Source: Anaeramoeba flamelloides
Lineage: Eukaryota > Metamonada > Anaeramoebidae
Assembly (NCBI GenBank): GCA_027625915.1
Contig: JANTQA010000042.1
Location: forward strand, 4,414,001-4,478,000
Reading direction: 5' to 3'
Length of the DNA stretch: 64,000 bases
Shown piece after piece: positions 36,166 through 49,852 of this stretch (the stretch's first letter is position 1; each line of letters starts with the position of its first letter). A program made the position numbers and the translations under genes. Under the pieces are notes generated by a model. It was not told the origin of the DNA. It saw nothing but the letters and a program-made list of their open reading frames with translations, and searched no databases.

Positions 36166-36654
36166 AATTAACATAAAAATATTGAAAAAAAAATAAATTT
36201 ACTTCCTTTTTTTAAAAAAAAAAATTACAGAAAATAGTAATTATCACTCCGAATCCATTTAGAAAAACATTTAATTTATCTTAATTAATAATAAATTTTT
36301 AAAACACATTAAGTTCTTTTACAATAGTAAAAAAAATCAAAATACAGTTTTATTTTTATTTTTATTTTATTTTTTTTATTTTCTATTAATTTAATTACAA
36401 CTTATGGTTAATAAACATTTTCTGGTCTTCCGTTTCACAGTAACTAGGCTAAATTTGAAAAAAAATTAAAAAAAAACCATTTTAATAAATTGGAAAATAA
36501 AAATTGAAATCTCAGAAAATCCCAATTAAATAATATTTTATCTATAGCTTTAAACTTACTAAACATTCCATTTTCATTTTTAAAATTGAAGATCTACAAT
36601 TCTTAAAAAATTTTTTTTCTAATTTGTTGAAAACCAAAAAAATATAATTGAAAA

Positions 36655-37286
36655 ATTTTTTATCTATTATAAATTTCACGGTTTAAGATTAAACCCAAAT
36701 AAACATTTTACGGTTTGTGATACAGATTAAAATTTTATAATAGATAAACTCTTTCTATGTCTTATGAAATTTTATGGTAGGGTTGGAACAGCTGTAAAAT
36801 GGTTATTAAAGTTTAACATAAACCATAAAATTTATAATAGAAGATTTAAAAAAAGTTATCCCTTTTTTCTTTTGAAATTAACAAACAAATCCATAAAAAA
36901 AAAATTTCATTAATGATTATCTTCAATTTCCAAAATTGTTAAAAAACACAAGTTTTTACAATTTAAAAACAATGATCAAAAAAGACTTTCAAGTTTTGGT
37001 AATTTCTTTTCTTTTTGAAATTTAATTTTTCTCTTTGTTTATAACCAAAAAAAAAAATTCTAATAAAGTAACAGAAATTGAAATTTTGATCAGATGATAG
37101 AAATTGAAATTTTAATTACATAAAACACATTTTTATAATAGACAGTCAATTTGTATAACTTATAAATTTCTTGATAGGGTAGTAACTGCTGTAATCATTT
37201 TATACTTATCGTACATGATAAAATTTTTTAATAGAAAATCAATTTGTATGTCTGATAAATTTTTTACAATGTGATTGGAATGGCTG
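36655..37286. repeat. Right TIR of the 5.9-kb transposon
   Basis: Outer units (37080-37286) mirror left units 1 and 2. A further unit near 36660-36805 (CAGCTGTTCCAACCCTACC reversed) mirrors left unit 3, with about 280 bp of extra sequence between, so the two TIRs share modules but not spacing. Confidence 0.7.
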
Positions 37287-37288
37287 TA

Positions 37289-37501
37289 CACTCTCGAGAA
37301 ACAAACATCAAAACATTAGATGAAGTTGAAGATTGTTTTGGTGTGATTCAAAAAGGGATGCTAACAAAAAAAAATAGAAATAATTTATTGAGTCAAAATT
37401 CCATTAGAATATTATATACTCATTTTTTTGTAAAAATTGTTAAACTTGTTTTTGATGAATATTTTATGAATTATTTTAACCTTTTTTTTCTTTTAGGATA
37501 A
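37289..37501 (+). other. Coding-like fragment at the transposon edge, unknown (weak kinesin resemblance)
   Basis: Immediately outside the right TA, an open frame reads HSRETNIKTLDEVEDCFGVI then GMLTKKNRNN and NSIRILYTHFFVKI. Its placement of LDEV..VIQKG..NR resembles the segment before switch I of kinesin motors, but the SSRSH hallmark is absent. The left flank of the transposon does not continue this frame. It may be a gene relic. Confidence 0.2.
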
Positions 37502-38608
37502 GAAAATAAATAAAAAAGATAAAAAATTTAAACCATAAAATGAATAATAATTCCAATAAAGTAAAAATATAAAAAATTTAAAGTTTAAGAAGTTGGAAAT
37601 AGGAAAATTAATGTTGGATTCAAATGATTATCTCATCAAATGTTGTCACATTAAATACAACTACCAAATAAAAACCCTTAAAAATAAAATATAATTAAAA
37701 TTCTTTTATTTATTTATCCAATAATTAAATTGATTTTATGACAAAGAAAAAAAATCCTTTTTTTATTCTTGGGGTTTATATTTTCAAGTAGTTTTGATGT
37801 GATATTGAGTATATTTTTTTCTATAATATTGCAATATGAAATGACAAAAAAAATTGATTTTCCTTACTTTAATTAAACATTATTTAAATTAATACATTTC
37901 TAATTCCCAAAATTAGAAATGAGAACAATCTCATTTAGATTTTTAAAAACAATCTGAGAAGAATTATATATAAATAACTCTAGAATTGAAAGATTTATGA
38001 ACTATTTAAAATTCTTTTTTTAAAAAAATTATTTCTTATTCGTTAAATTTTTTTAACAATCATAAGGAATTAAAGATAAATATAAAATATTTTGAAAGAA
38101 TATCTAAACAATTGATTTTGTCAAAATTGGGTATTCAGAAACTAATTTTTTAAATAAAAATAATAATATCAAAAAAAAAAAAAAAAGATAATTTTTAAAA
38201 AAAAACTATTTTTGCCAAAAATCTCTAATTTAAGTTATTTTTCAAAAATTGAATCAAAGAAAATTTAATTTCACAAAAAAAATTTATATTCTTGAGAGAT
38301 ATTTTTAATCTTTGTTATAAAAAAAAGTTATTAAAAATTTATATCATAAAATTTATAATCTTTTTTAAAGTATATAAAGGAATTTTGAGTTGATATTTTC
38401 TGGTTAATTCAAAAAAATACTAATTCCTTAAGATCCAATTTTAAGATTTTTTTTATACAAGTTTGAATTCAAAGCTTTTCAGTAAATAAAATGTAAATTT
38501 ACTCAAAAAAAAAAAATAAAAATTAAAATCAAAAATAAAAAAAAAATATTTCTTACAAAACCGAAATAATATAAACTATTTCCAAAAAAGAGGAGACAAA
38601 TTTATTTA
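37502..38608. other. Gene-free AT-rich spacer
   Basis: No supported gene or repeat seen. Confidence 0.45.
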
Positions 38609-38746
38609 TAGTCAGTTTCGCTTTTAAGGCACAAACTTTCAACGAAATTTAAGGCACAAAAAAATCTCAAATTAAGGCACAAAATTTGGAATTTTTTATG
38701 TCTCAAATTTGGTTGAAAGTTTGTGTCTTAAAAGTGAAACTGACTG
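38609..38746. mobile_element. MITE, CAGTC/GGCACA family copy 3 (138 bp)
   Basis: TA-flanked; TAGTCAGTTTCG at the left, GTGAAACTGACTG at the right. Arms match copy 2 closely (TTTTAAGGCACAAACTTTCA) but the loop is shorter. An internal-deletion derivative. Confidence 0.85.
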
Positions 38747-39640
38747 TAAAAATCAATGATATATTCTGTAAATATCAAATGAGGAATGGAATTTGTTCAA
38801 AAATTTACATATTTTTTTCAATTTTTATGATATTTTCCTTTTGAAAAAAAGTATCTTGTAAATGAACTCTACGTTTTATATAAAGTTTTAAAATTGATCC
38901 TTCCTTTTTAAGAATTCTTTTTTTTATAAAAAAAACTATAAGAAATCAGATAATATTTACTTATTGTTTATTGTAGGTTTCAATGATGGTTTAATGTATA
39001 GGTATTTTATAAAAAAGAAGCACAGCTTGTAATTTCAAAAAAGGATTTAAAAATTCAATAAAAAAGTGTAAATCAAGAATCTTTTAGTAAATAGAGTTAT
39101 TACAATTTTCGAGATAAATAAAGAGTTTCATATAATTACTCACAATTTTGTAATAGAGGACTAACCATTTGCTTTGATTTTAGTGCTCAAAGGGATTTTC
39201 AATATAAAATCAATTGGCAAATATTAAAAAATTGTTTGAAAAATGATTTTTTTAAAAAAAAAATGAAAGATTTGTATTTACCAAACAATTTTTTGCTTAA
39301 AAATATGATTAGTATATGAATATAATCAGATATTATATTTATTTCCAAATTGTGAATAGTTGCATGGAACCCTTTATTTATCTCTAAAATCTTAATAACT
39401 CTATTTTTTTATAACATTCTATATTTACACTTTTGTAAAGGTAATTTTTACAAAAGTAAGCCTTAATTAAAATGAAGAATTTCACTATTTTTTATCATTT
39501 GTCATATGAAATGTTCTTCAAAAATAAGGATTTATTGGGTTATTTCTTTGAATTTTAAATTGATTTTTTAGGCCATTAATTTCTTGGTCTTGATATTCAA
39601 GGATATTTTTTAAAAAAATAAAGTTTTCAGGTTCTATTAA
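38747..39640. other. Gene-free AT-rich spacer
   Basis: Nothing recognised between the MITE and the foldback element. Confidence 0.45.
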
Positions 39641-40192
39641 GGTTTACAATCCCTGAAACTGGAAAAAAGATTATCTTGTATTGGGTGTGTCAACTTGTTA
39701 TTTTGGTTCTTAGCTGATCGATCGACAACTAAGTTTGGATCGTATAGGTGGTTGAAAAAGGCTATTTTTGTGATTTTATTTTTTTTTTTTCCGAAATCCA
39801 GATTGACGAGTCTAAGATTAATTGATGGGAAGGTATTGAATTGAAAGTGTTAATTTTTGGGTTGTCAATTGAAATTATCATTTTCCTTTTACAGAGTTAG
39901 GAGTAAATAAAAAAAATTTTTTTTACAAGCATCAAATAATACAAAGCGTAAATAAAAATTTCAACATAGAAAACAAAAAACTCAATCACTAATTAAATAT
40001 CTTCCAATCAATTCATCTTAGACTCGTCAATCTGGATTTCGGAAAAAAAAAAAATAAAATCACAAAAATAGCCTTTTTCAACCACCTATACGATCCAAAC
40101 TTAGTTGTCGATCGATCAGCTAAGAACCAAAATAACAAGTTGACACACCCAATACAAGATAATCTTTTTTCCAGTTTCAGGGATTGTAAACC
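39641..40192. mobile_element. TTAA-flanked foldback element with about 180-bp perfect arms
   Basis: TTAA at 39637-39640 and 40193-40196. The arms 39641-39823 and about 40010-40192 are reverse complements identical by eye except for the length of one T/A run; weaker pairing continues about 15-30 bp inward. The tips are GGTTTACAATCCC. The spacer is about 160-190 bp with no ORF. TTAA targets are typical of piggyBac-type transposition, but the tips do not match the usual CCY start, so the family is open. Confidence 0.85.
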
Positions 40193-40196
40193 TTAA

Positions 40197-41371
40197 GATT
40201 TAGAAAGAATATCAAAAAAACAGAAATTGGTAACTTTCACAATTGTTTTATCTTAATCGAAAATCGATTTTTTTCCAAGTACTCACTAAATAATTTAGCG
40301 TAAATATTAAGGGTCGTATTTTGAAAGTTGTAATTTCCCAGATATGATTTGGTCAAAAAAATGTACTTTTTACTTCATTATTAGCCACTCTTAACAATCA
40401 AAATAAAGAATTTGATTTTTAAGACATTCTATTTAAAGGATCTTGATATAATTTGAATGAAGAAAATTAAAGTTAGATACTATATTTCTTCAATGTTTTT
40501 AATCCTATTTGAATTTTCATTAACTTCATACAATTCTTGTGATTTTGATCATTTTTACTAATCTTCTTAAATTTGTTTTATATTATTTTGAATAAAAACA
40601 ATAAGACTATTTTAGAGTTTAATAAATTTATTTCTATCAATAGTTAATTTTTAAATTTGAAGGTATTTGGTTTGTCGAATATAAACCAAACAATTTTTCT
40701 CTATTTTATAAAAACTCTTTCAGTAGTTCAAGCAGTTATCGTTTGTTTAACATGGTAAAATTTATTTGAGACTTTTCTATACATCTGATATTTTAGAGAG
40801 ATTCAGAAAGTGAATGTATAATTTGAATAAAGTCTCAAAATTATCTTATTTCTTTCTCAAAAGAGATAGTCATTTATTCTTTTCCAAAATTACACATATA
40901 ATCTTTTGTTGGTAATAATAAAGTATCAGAATATATGAAGAATAAATAGGACAAAATGTTCACATCCTTTTTCTACTTCCCTTTTTGAACTAATTAAATT
41001 CAAAGTACGATATTGTTATTGTTTATCTCTGTTTATTACATTGGAACTGTTTAAATTCCGTTTATTGGGTTAATTCCCAATCCGAAAAGAAAGCAATTTT
41101 TTCCAAAAGGATCTGAGAATTAATTACCAATAATCCTATTTCCATTCAAAAAGCATAAACATAGAATAAATGGTTGAGAATAATTGTATCCCAAATTATC
41201 TCAAAAACTAACCTTATTCACCAAATTGCTGAACAAAAGCGTGTTTTTGGTAACATTTGAAAATTTACAACACAAAACAGAAAAAATAAAAAACTGAAAT
41301 CATTTTTATTCTTTCTTGTGTTTAAAAAAGGAAATTTTAGATAAACTCTCAATTTTTCGTTTGATCTAAAA
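40197..41371. other. Upstream region of the BEACH gene
   Basis: No gene, repeat or RNA recognised; presumably contains the promoter of the BEACH-WD40 gene. Confidence 0.45.
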
Positions 41372-44300
41372 ATGTCCTTTTTGAAGCGTGTTTTTAAGAA
41401 AAAAACAAATGAAATCCGAGATTCAACAATTTCGAATGCTATTGTTGAAAATATTTTTTCTTCAAAATTTAGAAAAGATCCAACTTCATTTAAAACACAC
41501 CAAGTCTTAGGAAAAGAGTTATTTGATTTATGGGAATCAAAAAAAAATCAAAAAGAAACAGTATGGATTTCTTTTTGTTTTTCTTTTTCCTTTTCAAATT
41601 TTTTTCTTTTTTACCAAAAGGAACCAAAAAAAAACAAATTTTTTTTTTATATTATTTTCTTCTTCTTTGAAAAATAGATTAATTTTATCAATTGGTATTC
41701 TACCTTTTCCAATTGTTTCTTAGATGCTTATATTAATTGGTCACCTACAAACAAAAGAATTGAAACCACCATGATCGCCAAAAAAACAAAGAAAAAAAAA
41801 AATAAAATGAGAAAGAAAATCAAAAAGAACAAAAAAAACAAAAAAAAACAAAAACAAATGAGCGATAATTTTTCACTTGAAATTAAACAAGACAATGCCC
41901 ATCCAATTGAATTAATTATATATACCTTAAGAATTCTTTTGTATCTTCGCCAGACCTTTTTAAACGGTTAATATCCTAAATTAAAACAAACAAACAAACA
42001 AACAAGAAATTAAAAAGAAAAAAAGCTAAATGAAAAATCTTTTTCATCAAAATATTATCCCCTTTAATCTTTTCATTTCTTATTGTTTTATTATAGAATA
42101 TGAAATTGAGTCAGGCATAAGTGTTGAATTTTTGGAGCAAGACGTTTCTTTACCCACTCTCGCGGTTTGTTTAGAGATGATATCAAGTTTGGGAAGATCA
42201 AAATTAAATTTAATAAACTTTATTGAGTATGGGCTTGTTGAGTGTTTAGTGTCCTTGTCTCAAATAATTGGATTATTCTTGGAAAAGTTTTCAAAACATT
42301 TATTAGAATTACCACTACGCGAAAAGAAGTGTGAAAAGAAAAGTAATTTGAAAAAGGAAACAGAAAAGGGAAATACTAAAGAAAAAAAATACAATTATGT
42401 GAATGTTTCGAAAAAATATGTGAAAGGCATTTTGTTTACTTCTTATTTTTTAATCAAATTCCCAGAATTGATCACACTGATTACAGGCTCTGGCATTTGG
42501 AATCATAATAATAGTAAAAAAAAATCAATTGAGGACAATCACAAATATTTTTGGGTTATTTATTATAACGCCATCCAACCTTTAATTAGTAAGTCATTTT
42601 TTTATTTTTCTTTTGCTCTTTTATGAATGAAAATTTTCATTTCTATAATTTTTGTTGGATCTTTGAATTTTTTTTTTTTGTTTTTTTATTTCATCACATT
42701 TGAAGAACATTACAAGATGAAAAAAACATTAAACCAGTTAACAAAATCACAAATGGTACTCTTACATATTATAGTGTGTGTGCTATTAGGGACACGATTA
42801 AAGTATTAGGAAAAAATTACTTTTCCCACAATTTTAAAAATATCACCATCTATCAACTAAAAAACCACTAACAAAACATCTTGGCAAATCAAAACAACAA
42901 TAAATAGCCCAAAAGAAAAAATGAAAATAAAAAAATTTTTTTTGAAAGTTTTTTTAATATAAATTGGTTTTTCAGAAAATAAGTCTGATCAAAACAGTCT
43001 TCGTTATAATACGCATCATATTTATTGCACAATTAATATATTGTAACAGGATTTCTTTTTAAATACTATCAATAATAGACAAGGTCTTCTTGGATTATTG
43101 TTAGTCAAGATCTGCTTACCATTGATATCATTTCCATTCATAGAACTTAAATCTTTCACTAATTCAGACAAAAAAACAATGTATTTTCCAATTATTTCCT
43201 TTATTATCGATCGATAAACCGTTTTTTGTGTTTGGGATCAATCTTTTAAAGAAATAATACAAAGCACATCAAACCACCTTTCAAGAAAAATGATTATATT
43301 TAAAAAGGCAAGCATTTATGCCTTAGTATATCCTCATCAACAAACACCATATTTACTGAATAATCTACTGTATTAAAAGGTTTTATTTTGTTTTTTAAGA
43401 TTTCCAATCTTTGTTTCTCTTTTTCAGTTTGGTTTGTTTACCATTCATAATTTGTTTTCTTTGGTTTGTTTCGAGTTCATGTTTTTGTTTTTTTTTTTTG
43501 GTGGATTGTTGAATAATTTTTGGTTTTGAGGAAAGGTTTGAACTGAAAAAAATAATTTCATCAAAAATGTTCAAAAAAATGTAATTTGTAGTTTTTTGTG
43601 CTGCTTTTTACAATATCTCGTATATTTGTATTTTAGATCAAAGATTCAAATATTCAAACATTTACACAAATGCTTTTCTTAGTTTTGGGAAAAAACGTTA
43701 AATTTGAAGAAATTAAATTGAAATTTTCTTTACCAATTGATCAAGAACATAAACTACAAAAATCTTGATAAAAACTCTTTAGTTTATTCAAATTTATTTT
43801 TAAAAACTAGAAATAGAGAAAATATTTGATCAAGTACGTCAATTGTCCTTCAAGGTAAATTTTGCGATAAAAAACCATACTTTTTAAATATGAAATTTAT
43901 TTTTATGTTATTTTCAAAAACATACAAAGTGTCTTTGACTAAAAAATAATTCCTAATTCATTCCAATATTTAAAAATATTGATAAGTTACTCAATTTTTT
44001 TAAAATTATCAAATAGGATTTTAATTTTTTCTTTAAAATTTAGTAATTTTGAAATCACAGAAATCACAGAAATCACAGAAATCACAGAAACCAAAAAAAT
44101 AACAGAAATCACAGAAATCACAGAAATCGCAGAAATCACAAAAACCAATTTTGCCTGTTCAGAAATTTTCAAACATTTAACCAACCCCAATAAGGGTTTC
44201 TAACTCTTGAACAATTAATTTAATTTTCAAATTGAAGTTAAATCTTGAAAAACAATTTACTTAAAAAAAATAGGTCGATTGACTAAAACTACATATATTA

Positions 44301-47300
44301 AACAAAAATTGTTATTTATTTTACTATTACACTCATGATTTTAAACATTTTAACATTTCAAAATATATAATCCGAAAATTGAATTAAAGAAAAACAATTA
44401 AAAATTGAAATATAATTATTTTTAAATGAATTAATTATCATTTTACCAATGCTACGTTTACTGTCAAACCTAAAGCCTGTAAATTCCAAAAACCTAAAAG
44501 ATCAATTTTTTTTATCAATTGAAAAAAGAATTTTGTTATGCAGTTAAAATCTTCAGGAGAATTGCGTCAACCTTCAAAATTTTACTAAGAAATGGAAAAT
44601 ATTTTCAAATGATCTCGAAAGCACAAAAGTTGGAAATAATTTCAACTCTAAGCAATATAATTAAGTCAAATTATGATAAATTTAAACTTTGAAAACTATT
44701 GTTTGTTTCACAATTGAAGTTTTATTTGTAAAGTTTATAATTAAGCAGTAGAGAATTTTTTTAAAAAAAATAACATTCCTTTTTTTACTATTTTAGACTT
44801 GTTAACTTTAAATTTGGGATTTAAAAACTCTATTTTTTCTTTAGAACTCTTAATAATTTGCTTCAAACATTTTGTTTGTTTTAGTTTCTTTTTTCAATTG
44901 TGATTCCTGAAAAAAAAACATGTTTTTTTCTTTTTATTTTTTTTTTTTTGAATTTAAAAGAAAATATCTAAAATTCACAAAAACCTTTCAAGAAACAATC
45001 AACGATCTTTTTTTGTTGAATGGAAGAGAGGTAATATCAAAAGATCGAGCCTATTGTTTGTCAGAACAACTAAACTTTATTTTGTAATTTTTATCCCCAT
45101 TATAACTTTGAAAGTATTATAAATCAAAGGATTGCTTTTTCTTTAAATAATTGAAAAAGGCAAATAGAGAAGACTAAAAGGAAAAATCAAAACATTTTTA
45201 TGGTTTCAAAAAAAACAATAAAAATCGATAAAAAATAAAGAAAAAAGAAGAAAAACAAAACAATTTAGGTTTGGAGGGAGTTTGTAATTATCAATGGGTA
45301 AAAAATCAAAAAAAATCCAATAATATTGGTTGAATCAAAAACATTCAAAATTTACCCCCAATATATCTTTGTTTAATTTAATTAAGTTTGATAGTTGATC
45401 ATTAAAATGTTTATTTGGGGAGGAAATTTATTTAATTGTTGTAATTTCTTTTTTCTTTTTGATCTCATTTTTTTTTTAATCCTTTGGTCATTTTTTGTCT
45501 TTGCTTTTTCTTTTTCTTTGAATTCAAGTTACTCATACTTTCTTGTTTCAGTGTCACAGTATTAGCAAGTAATCACTTGATCTCTTTCCTTTGGTAGCTA
45601 TTCTTCCCAATAAAAAAAAAATTCAGACAGGAAAAAAAAATAAAAATCAATGATCTTTAAAATTTATAAGGATGATTGGTTGAAAATTGGATTTTAAAGA
45701 TCTTTTTTGTTGCCTTCTTTTTAGTAAATAAATTTTGAATATTTATATTGTTCTCATCCAAAACTTGGAGAAAGGATTTCGTATTTATATCTACAAGATC
45801 TAAATATTTTGAAAACTCGGATATTCTAAATTGGATCTCAAGATGTTTTGAAGCAAAACACTCCAAGCCAAAACTCTTATTTGAATTCTTTAAATTGCAA
45901 ATGATAAAAAAAAATAAAAAAAAAATTACTCTCATTTTTTTCTCGTCATATTAAAAAAAACAAATTTCTATTTAATTATCTCATTTTAATTTTTAGAAAC
46001 CACTTTAAATAGGATTGACAAAATATATTATATCTTATTTTAAAGTTAAGAATTCTAAATTTAAAACTTTTATAAAACAAAATGAAATGAAAAAAAAATT
46101 TTTTTTTCTCTTATTTACAAATCAAATAACAATAAAACACTAACAAATATCCATGATCAGCTTTGTTTGAATTTGTGGATATAAAATTCAAATTTTACAT
46201 ATTTAAGGGCAAATCCGAAACAAAATAATTTATTTTTCAAATTTTGATCAAAAATTATTTCATATATATCTTGTTTGCATATAAAAATTAATATAACTAA
46301 TTTAAATTATAATTTAGAATAAAAATTTTAATGGACAATAAAAATCTGTGAATAAATTGAAAAATTTCTTTTTTTATTTCTCTTTTGAAAAAAAAAAAAA
46401 AAAAAATAATAATCATGATATGTATATATAAATTCTAATATTAATAGATATTTTTTCTGTGCTACAGCACTTATCAACAAGTTACATTTTACCTGGAGCA
46501 TTATGTGATTTACAAATAAAAAGTTTACAGACATTAATTAACATAAGAAAAAGGCCAGACATTAGTTTTTCAAGTAGTAATGATGATTTAATTGAATTGT
46601 TATGCAATATATTCCATTTCCCAAATTTCAATTTGCCACATGTGATAATGTTTCCAACAAACGAATTGGATGAAACACAATTAATAACTTATTACAAAAA
46701 TTATAGTTATAATTTTTATGGGAATAGTGATAAAATCATCAATAGCAAACAAAAAAATACAAAAGAAATGAATCAAACTCAAAATGTCAATGAAAAGGAA
46801 AAAACAAATATGCTTGAACAAATAAATGATATCTTTATTCAATATCAAATCATGACGAAAGAAGAATATCAACAAAATCTATTAAACAAATCTTTGTTAT
46901 CACTTGAATTGATGAGAATATCATTAATAAGGAATATAACATTTGAAAAAAAATTAGCTGAACATTCCAATTTTTCAAAGTTATGTGATTTGCTATTATG
47001 GATTTCAACGACTTTTATACCAAAGGAAATTAAAGAATATAAAAAGCAAAATAAGCAAATAATTATTAACAAATCCGAAGATTTGAAAATTACAAGAAGA
47101 AAGGTATTAATTGAACAATTAAAAGACGATAAACACGAACACGAATTGCAAGGGTTGCTTATCTTGGAAAAATTAGAAGTGGGTTCATTACATAAGAATT
47201 CAAAATATAATGCGCCAAAATCACCATTGCCGAGAAATGTACCCTTAGGAGAAAATATTCAATTTACCACGAATAAAGAAAATAAAAATTCAGGTACAAA

Positions 47301-49773
47301 TAATAAACTTGGGAATGAGATGGAATTAGAAAACCAAAAACTACTAAACCAAAATTCAATTCTACAGAACTTTTTTTCACTATTAAAATCAATTTGTGAA
47401 GAATCAAATTCAAATTGGAAGCATTTAATGAAAGAAAAAAAAGTAAACAACAAAACAAATTCATATTTCCATGAAAAGAAAATATTCCAATCAAATAAAC
47501 AAAGGAAAGATAAATCATGGGAATATAATAAAGCAAAAAGTGAAAAGGAATATTCGATAAGCAATACAAATGACAAGAATAATTCTGATCTTGATAAAAA
47601 TAACATTTCTCTCAAAAAAGATAATGAAGAATTACTACAAAAGCAACAATGGAGATCACAACGATCTTGGATGAGTTCCATTAAGACGATCAGTGTCAAG
47701 CATTCGATTGTCTGCATCTGTTTAGATTTATTTCAATATAATTTCCATAAATCATTAAATACTTTAAAGGCAAGAGATTTTATTAAAATCATTTATCCAG
47801 GATTACAATTGCATGTCTTAAATTTCTTTTATGATATTATTGATTGCAATACTTTGAATCAAATTCGAAAGCAACTTTGGGAAACATTATTAACACCGTT
47901 TTTTTATCCAGAAATAAATTTCCATCTTCTTAGAAACAACCAATCCATACAATTGTTTGAATATATTAAAAGATTGCTATTTCAATTTATTTATTATACC
48001 GTCACGGAATTAAATTATGATTTTAATAATATACGGGAAACACAGACTTTAATTAATTTGTTAAAAAATAATCATTGGAATTTATACGTAATATATGATA
48101 TTTCAAAAATTCTAATCAAAATCTTTCAAAATAATTTAAATCAATTAAAAATGGTCTTTGTGCAAACAAACGGAATTAGTGTTTTTACTAATATTTTGAA
48201 TAATTTATATAAAATCCAAAAATTATTTAAAAAAAATATTACAAAGGATTTAATTGTCAATTTTAGTAGTGATATTTTTTATAAAACCAGATATTTGACT
48301 TTTTCTGTTTTAGATCACATAATGTTTTTACCGGATATTAACCAACAAATAGTTTCAGAACCTACTTTAATTAATTTGCTAATGGAGTTAATGTTAGAGC
48401 ATCAAGTTAAGGACTACGCCTTAAATAAGGTAATTACTTTAATGCTGGCTACTCCAATTAACCCCCCGATTGAATGGGAATCTTTATATATATCGTTTGT
48501 TGATATTATTAATTTTTTAACATTAAAAATTAAAAAGTTAATAAATAAAACAAATCTTAATCAATTAAAAAACACAAAAAATAGTAATCATGATATTGTT
48601 AAAGATAATGAGATAGAAAATGAAAACGAAAATGTTAATGAAAATAAAAATAAAAATATCAAAGGTAATGATAATGATATTGTTAAAGAAAATTATATTG
48701 TTAATGATAATGAAAATGAAAATAAAAATGATAATGTTAAGGATAATGATAATTCTATTGTAATAGAAAATGGAAATGAAAGGGATAATGAGAATCAAAA
48801 TGATAATAAGAATAAAAATATCAATATCAATATCAATATCAATATCAATATCAATAATGATGATGATAAGTTAAATTCATTAACTCAATTAACACAGGAC
48901 TTATTAATTGCTGTAAGGAATACTATTTTACAAAATCCTAATTCTTTACAAAATTATTTGACTAAGGCGGGAATTTATCAAGTATTTGAAAATATATTAA
49001 ATACTATACCATTAGGCTGTCAATTAAAAATATTTGTGTTACAAACATTAAGTCAGTTATTAAATAATAATAGAAATAATATGAAATTGTTTAAAAAGGA
49101 ATTTGGCTATGATAAATTAGGTAATTATTTGTTTAGGGTTCAGAATGAACAATATGGCGAGCAAATCAACAATATGCTATTAAATATGTTGGTCAAAGAA
49201 GGAACATTTAATATTGAAAACAATTTTATCATTTATAATTACGAAATAATTTTAACAATTTTCACTTTAACTATTAAATTTAAAAAAAAAAAATATTTTA
49301 AAAATTTATTAAATTTATTTATTAATATTTGTCAAAGATCAATTCATAACACACAATGTTGTTGTCAGGCTGGTTTGGTATCGTTTCTTGGTAATTTATT
49401 ACCTTCATTAGTGTCAACAGATTTAGCGAATCAAACAGTACAATTATTAGGTATTATTGGCTCACATTCGATGACTGTCAAAGAATTACAGACATTTTTT
49501 GATTTATTGCAACCAATAAAAGGCATTTTTAGATCGAACCATTTCCATTTAATTTTAAATTCCTTTCAAAAAATGACGAAAAAAGATCGTAGTGGACCTC
49601 AAGTATTTTTTGATTTTAATGGAAGATCAGCTTATTTGGAAATACCTGAAATTAATAATTGGCCATCAAAAGGATATTCTTTTTGCACTTGGTTACGAAT
49701 TGAATCATTAAATAATCCCAATGCTCAATTTTTACAATTCAATGACAATAACAACAACAATAGCAATAGCGAA

Positions 49774-49852
<79 letters not shown>

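Larger units (their letters stand above)
31371..37286. mobile_element. 5.9-kb two-gene Tc1/mariner-like transposon with long modular TIRs
   Basis: TA at 31369-31370 and 37287-37288. Left tip CAGCTGTCCCAATCC, right tip (reversed) CAGCCATTCCAATCA, followed by an inner stretch near-identical on both sides (TTTATCAGACATACAAATTG, GATTTTCTAT, AGCAGTTACTACCCTATC). Contents: a minus-strand transposase (31985-33120), a plus-strand second gene (33786-36165) and a nested MITE (35906-36102). The two genes point away from a 0.65-kb central spacer. Both show several reading-frame changes, so this copy is a decayed DNA transposon unless homopolymer assembly errors explain them. Confidence 0.8.
42803..46467. 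other. 3.7-kb unresolved intron region of the BEACH gene
   Basis: Starts GTATTA after exon 4 and ends TGTGCTACAG before HLSTSYILPG. Contains the 44-kb minisatellite and a dispersed repeat ending at about 45620. The splice-phase mismatch between its flanks means an unrecognised small exon should lie inside. Confidence 0.6.

Noticed and set aside
45748-45954. Plus-strand ORF as a firm BEACH exon
   Set aside because: The acceptor phase fits, but there is no convincing donor and the antisense strand looks equally coding; kept only as an unclear feature.
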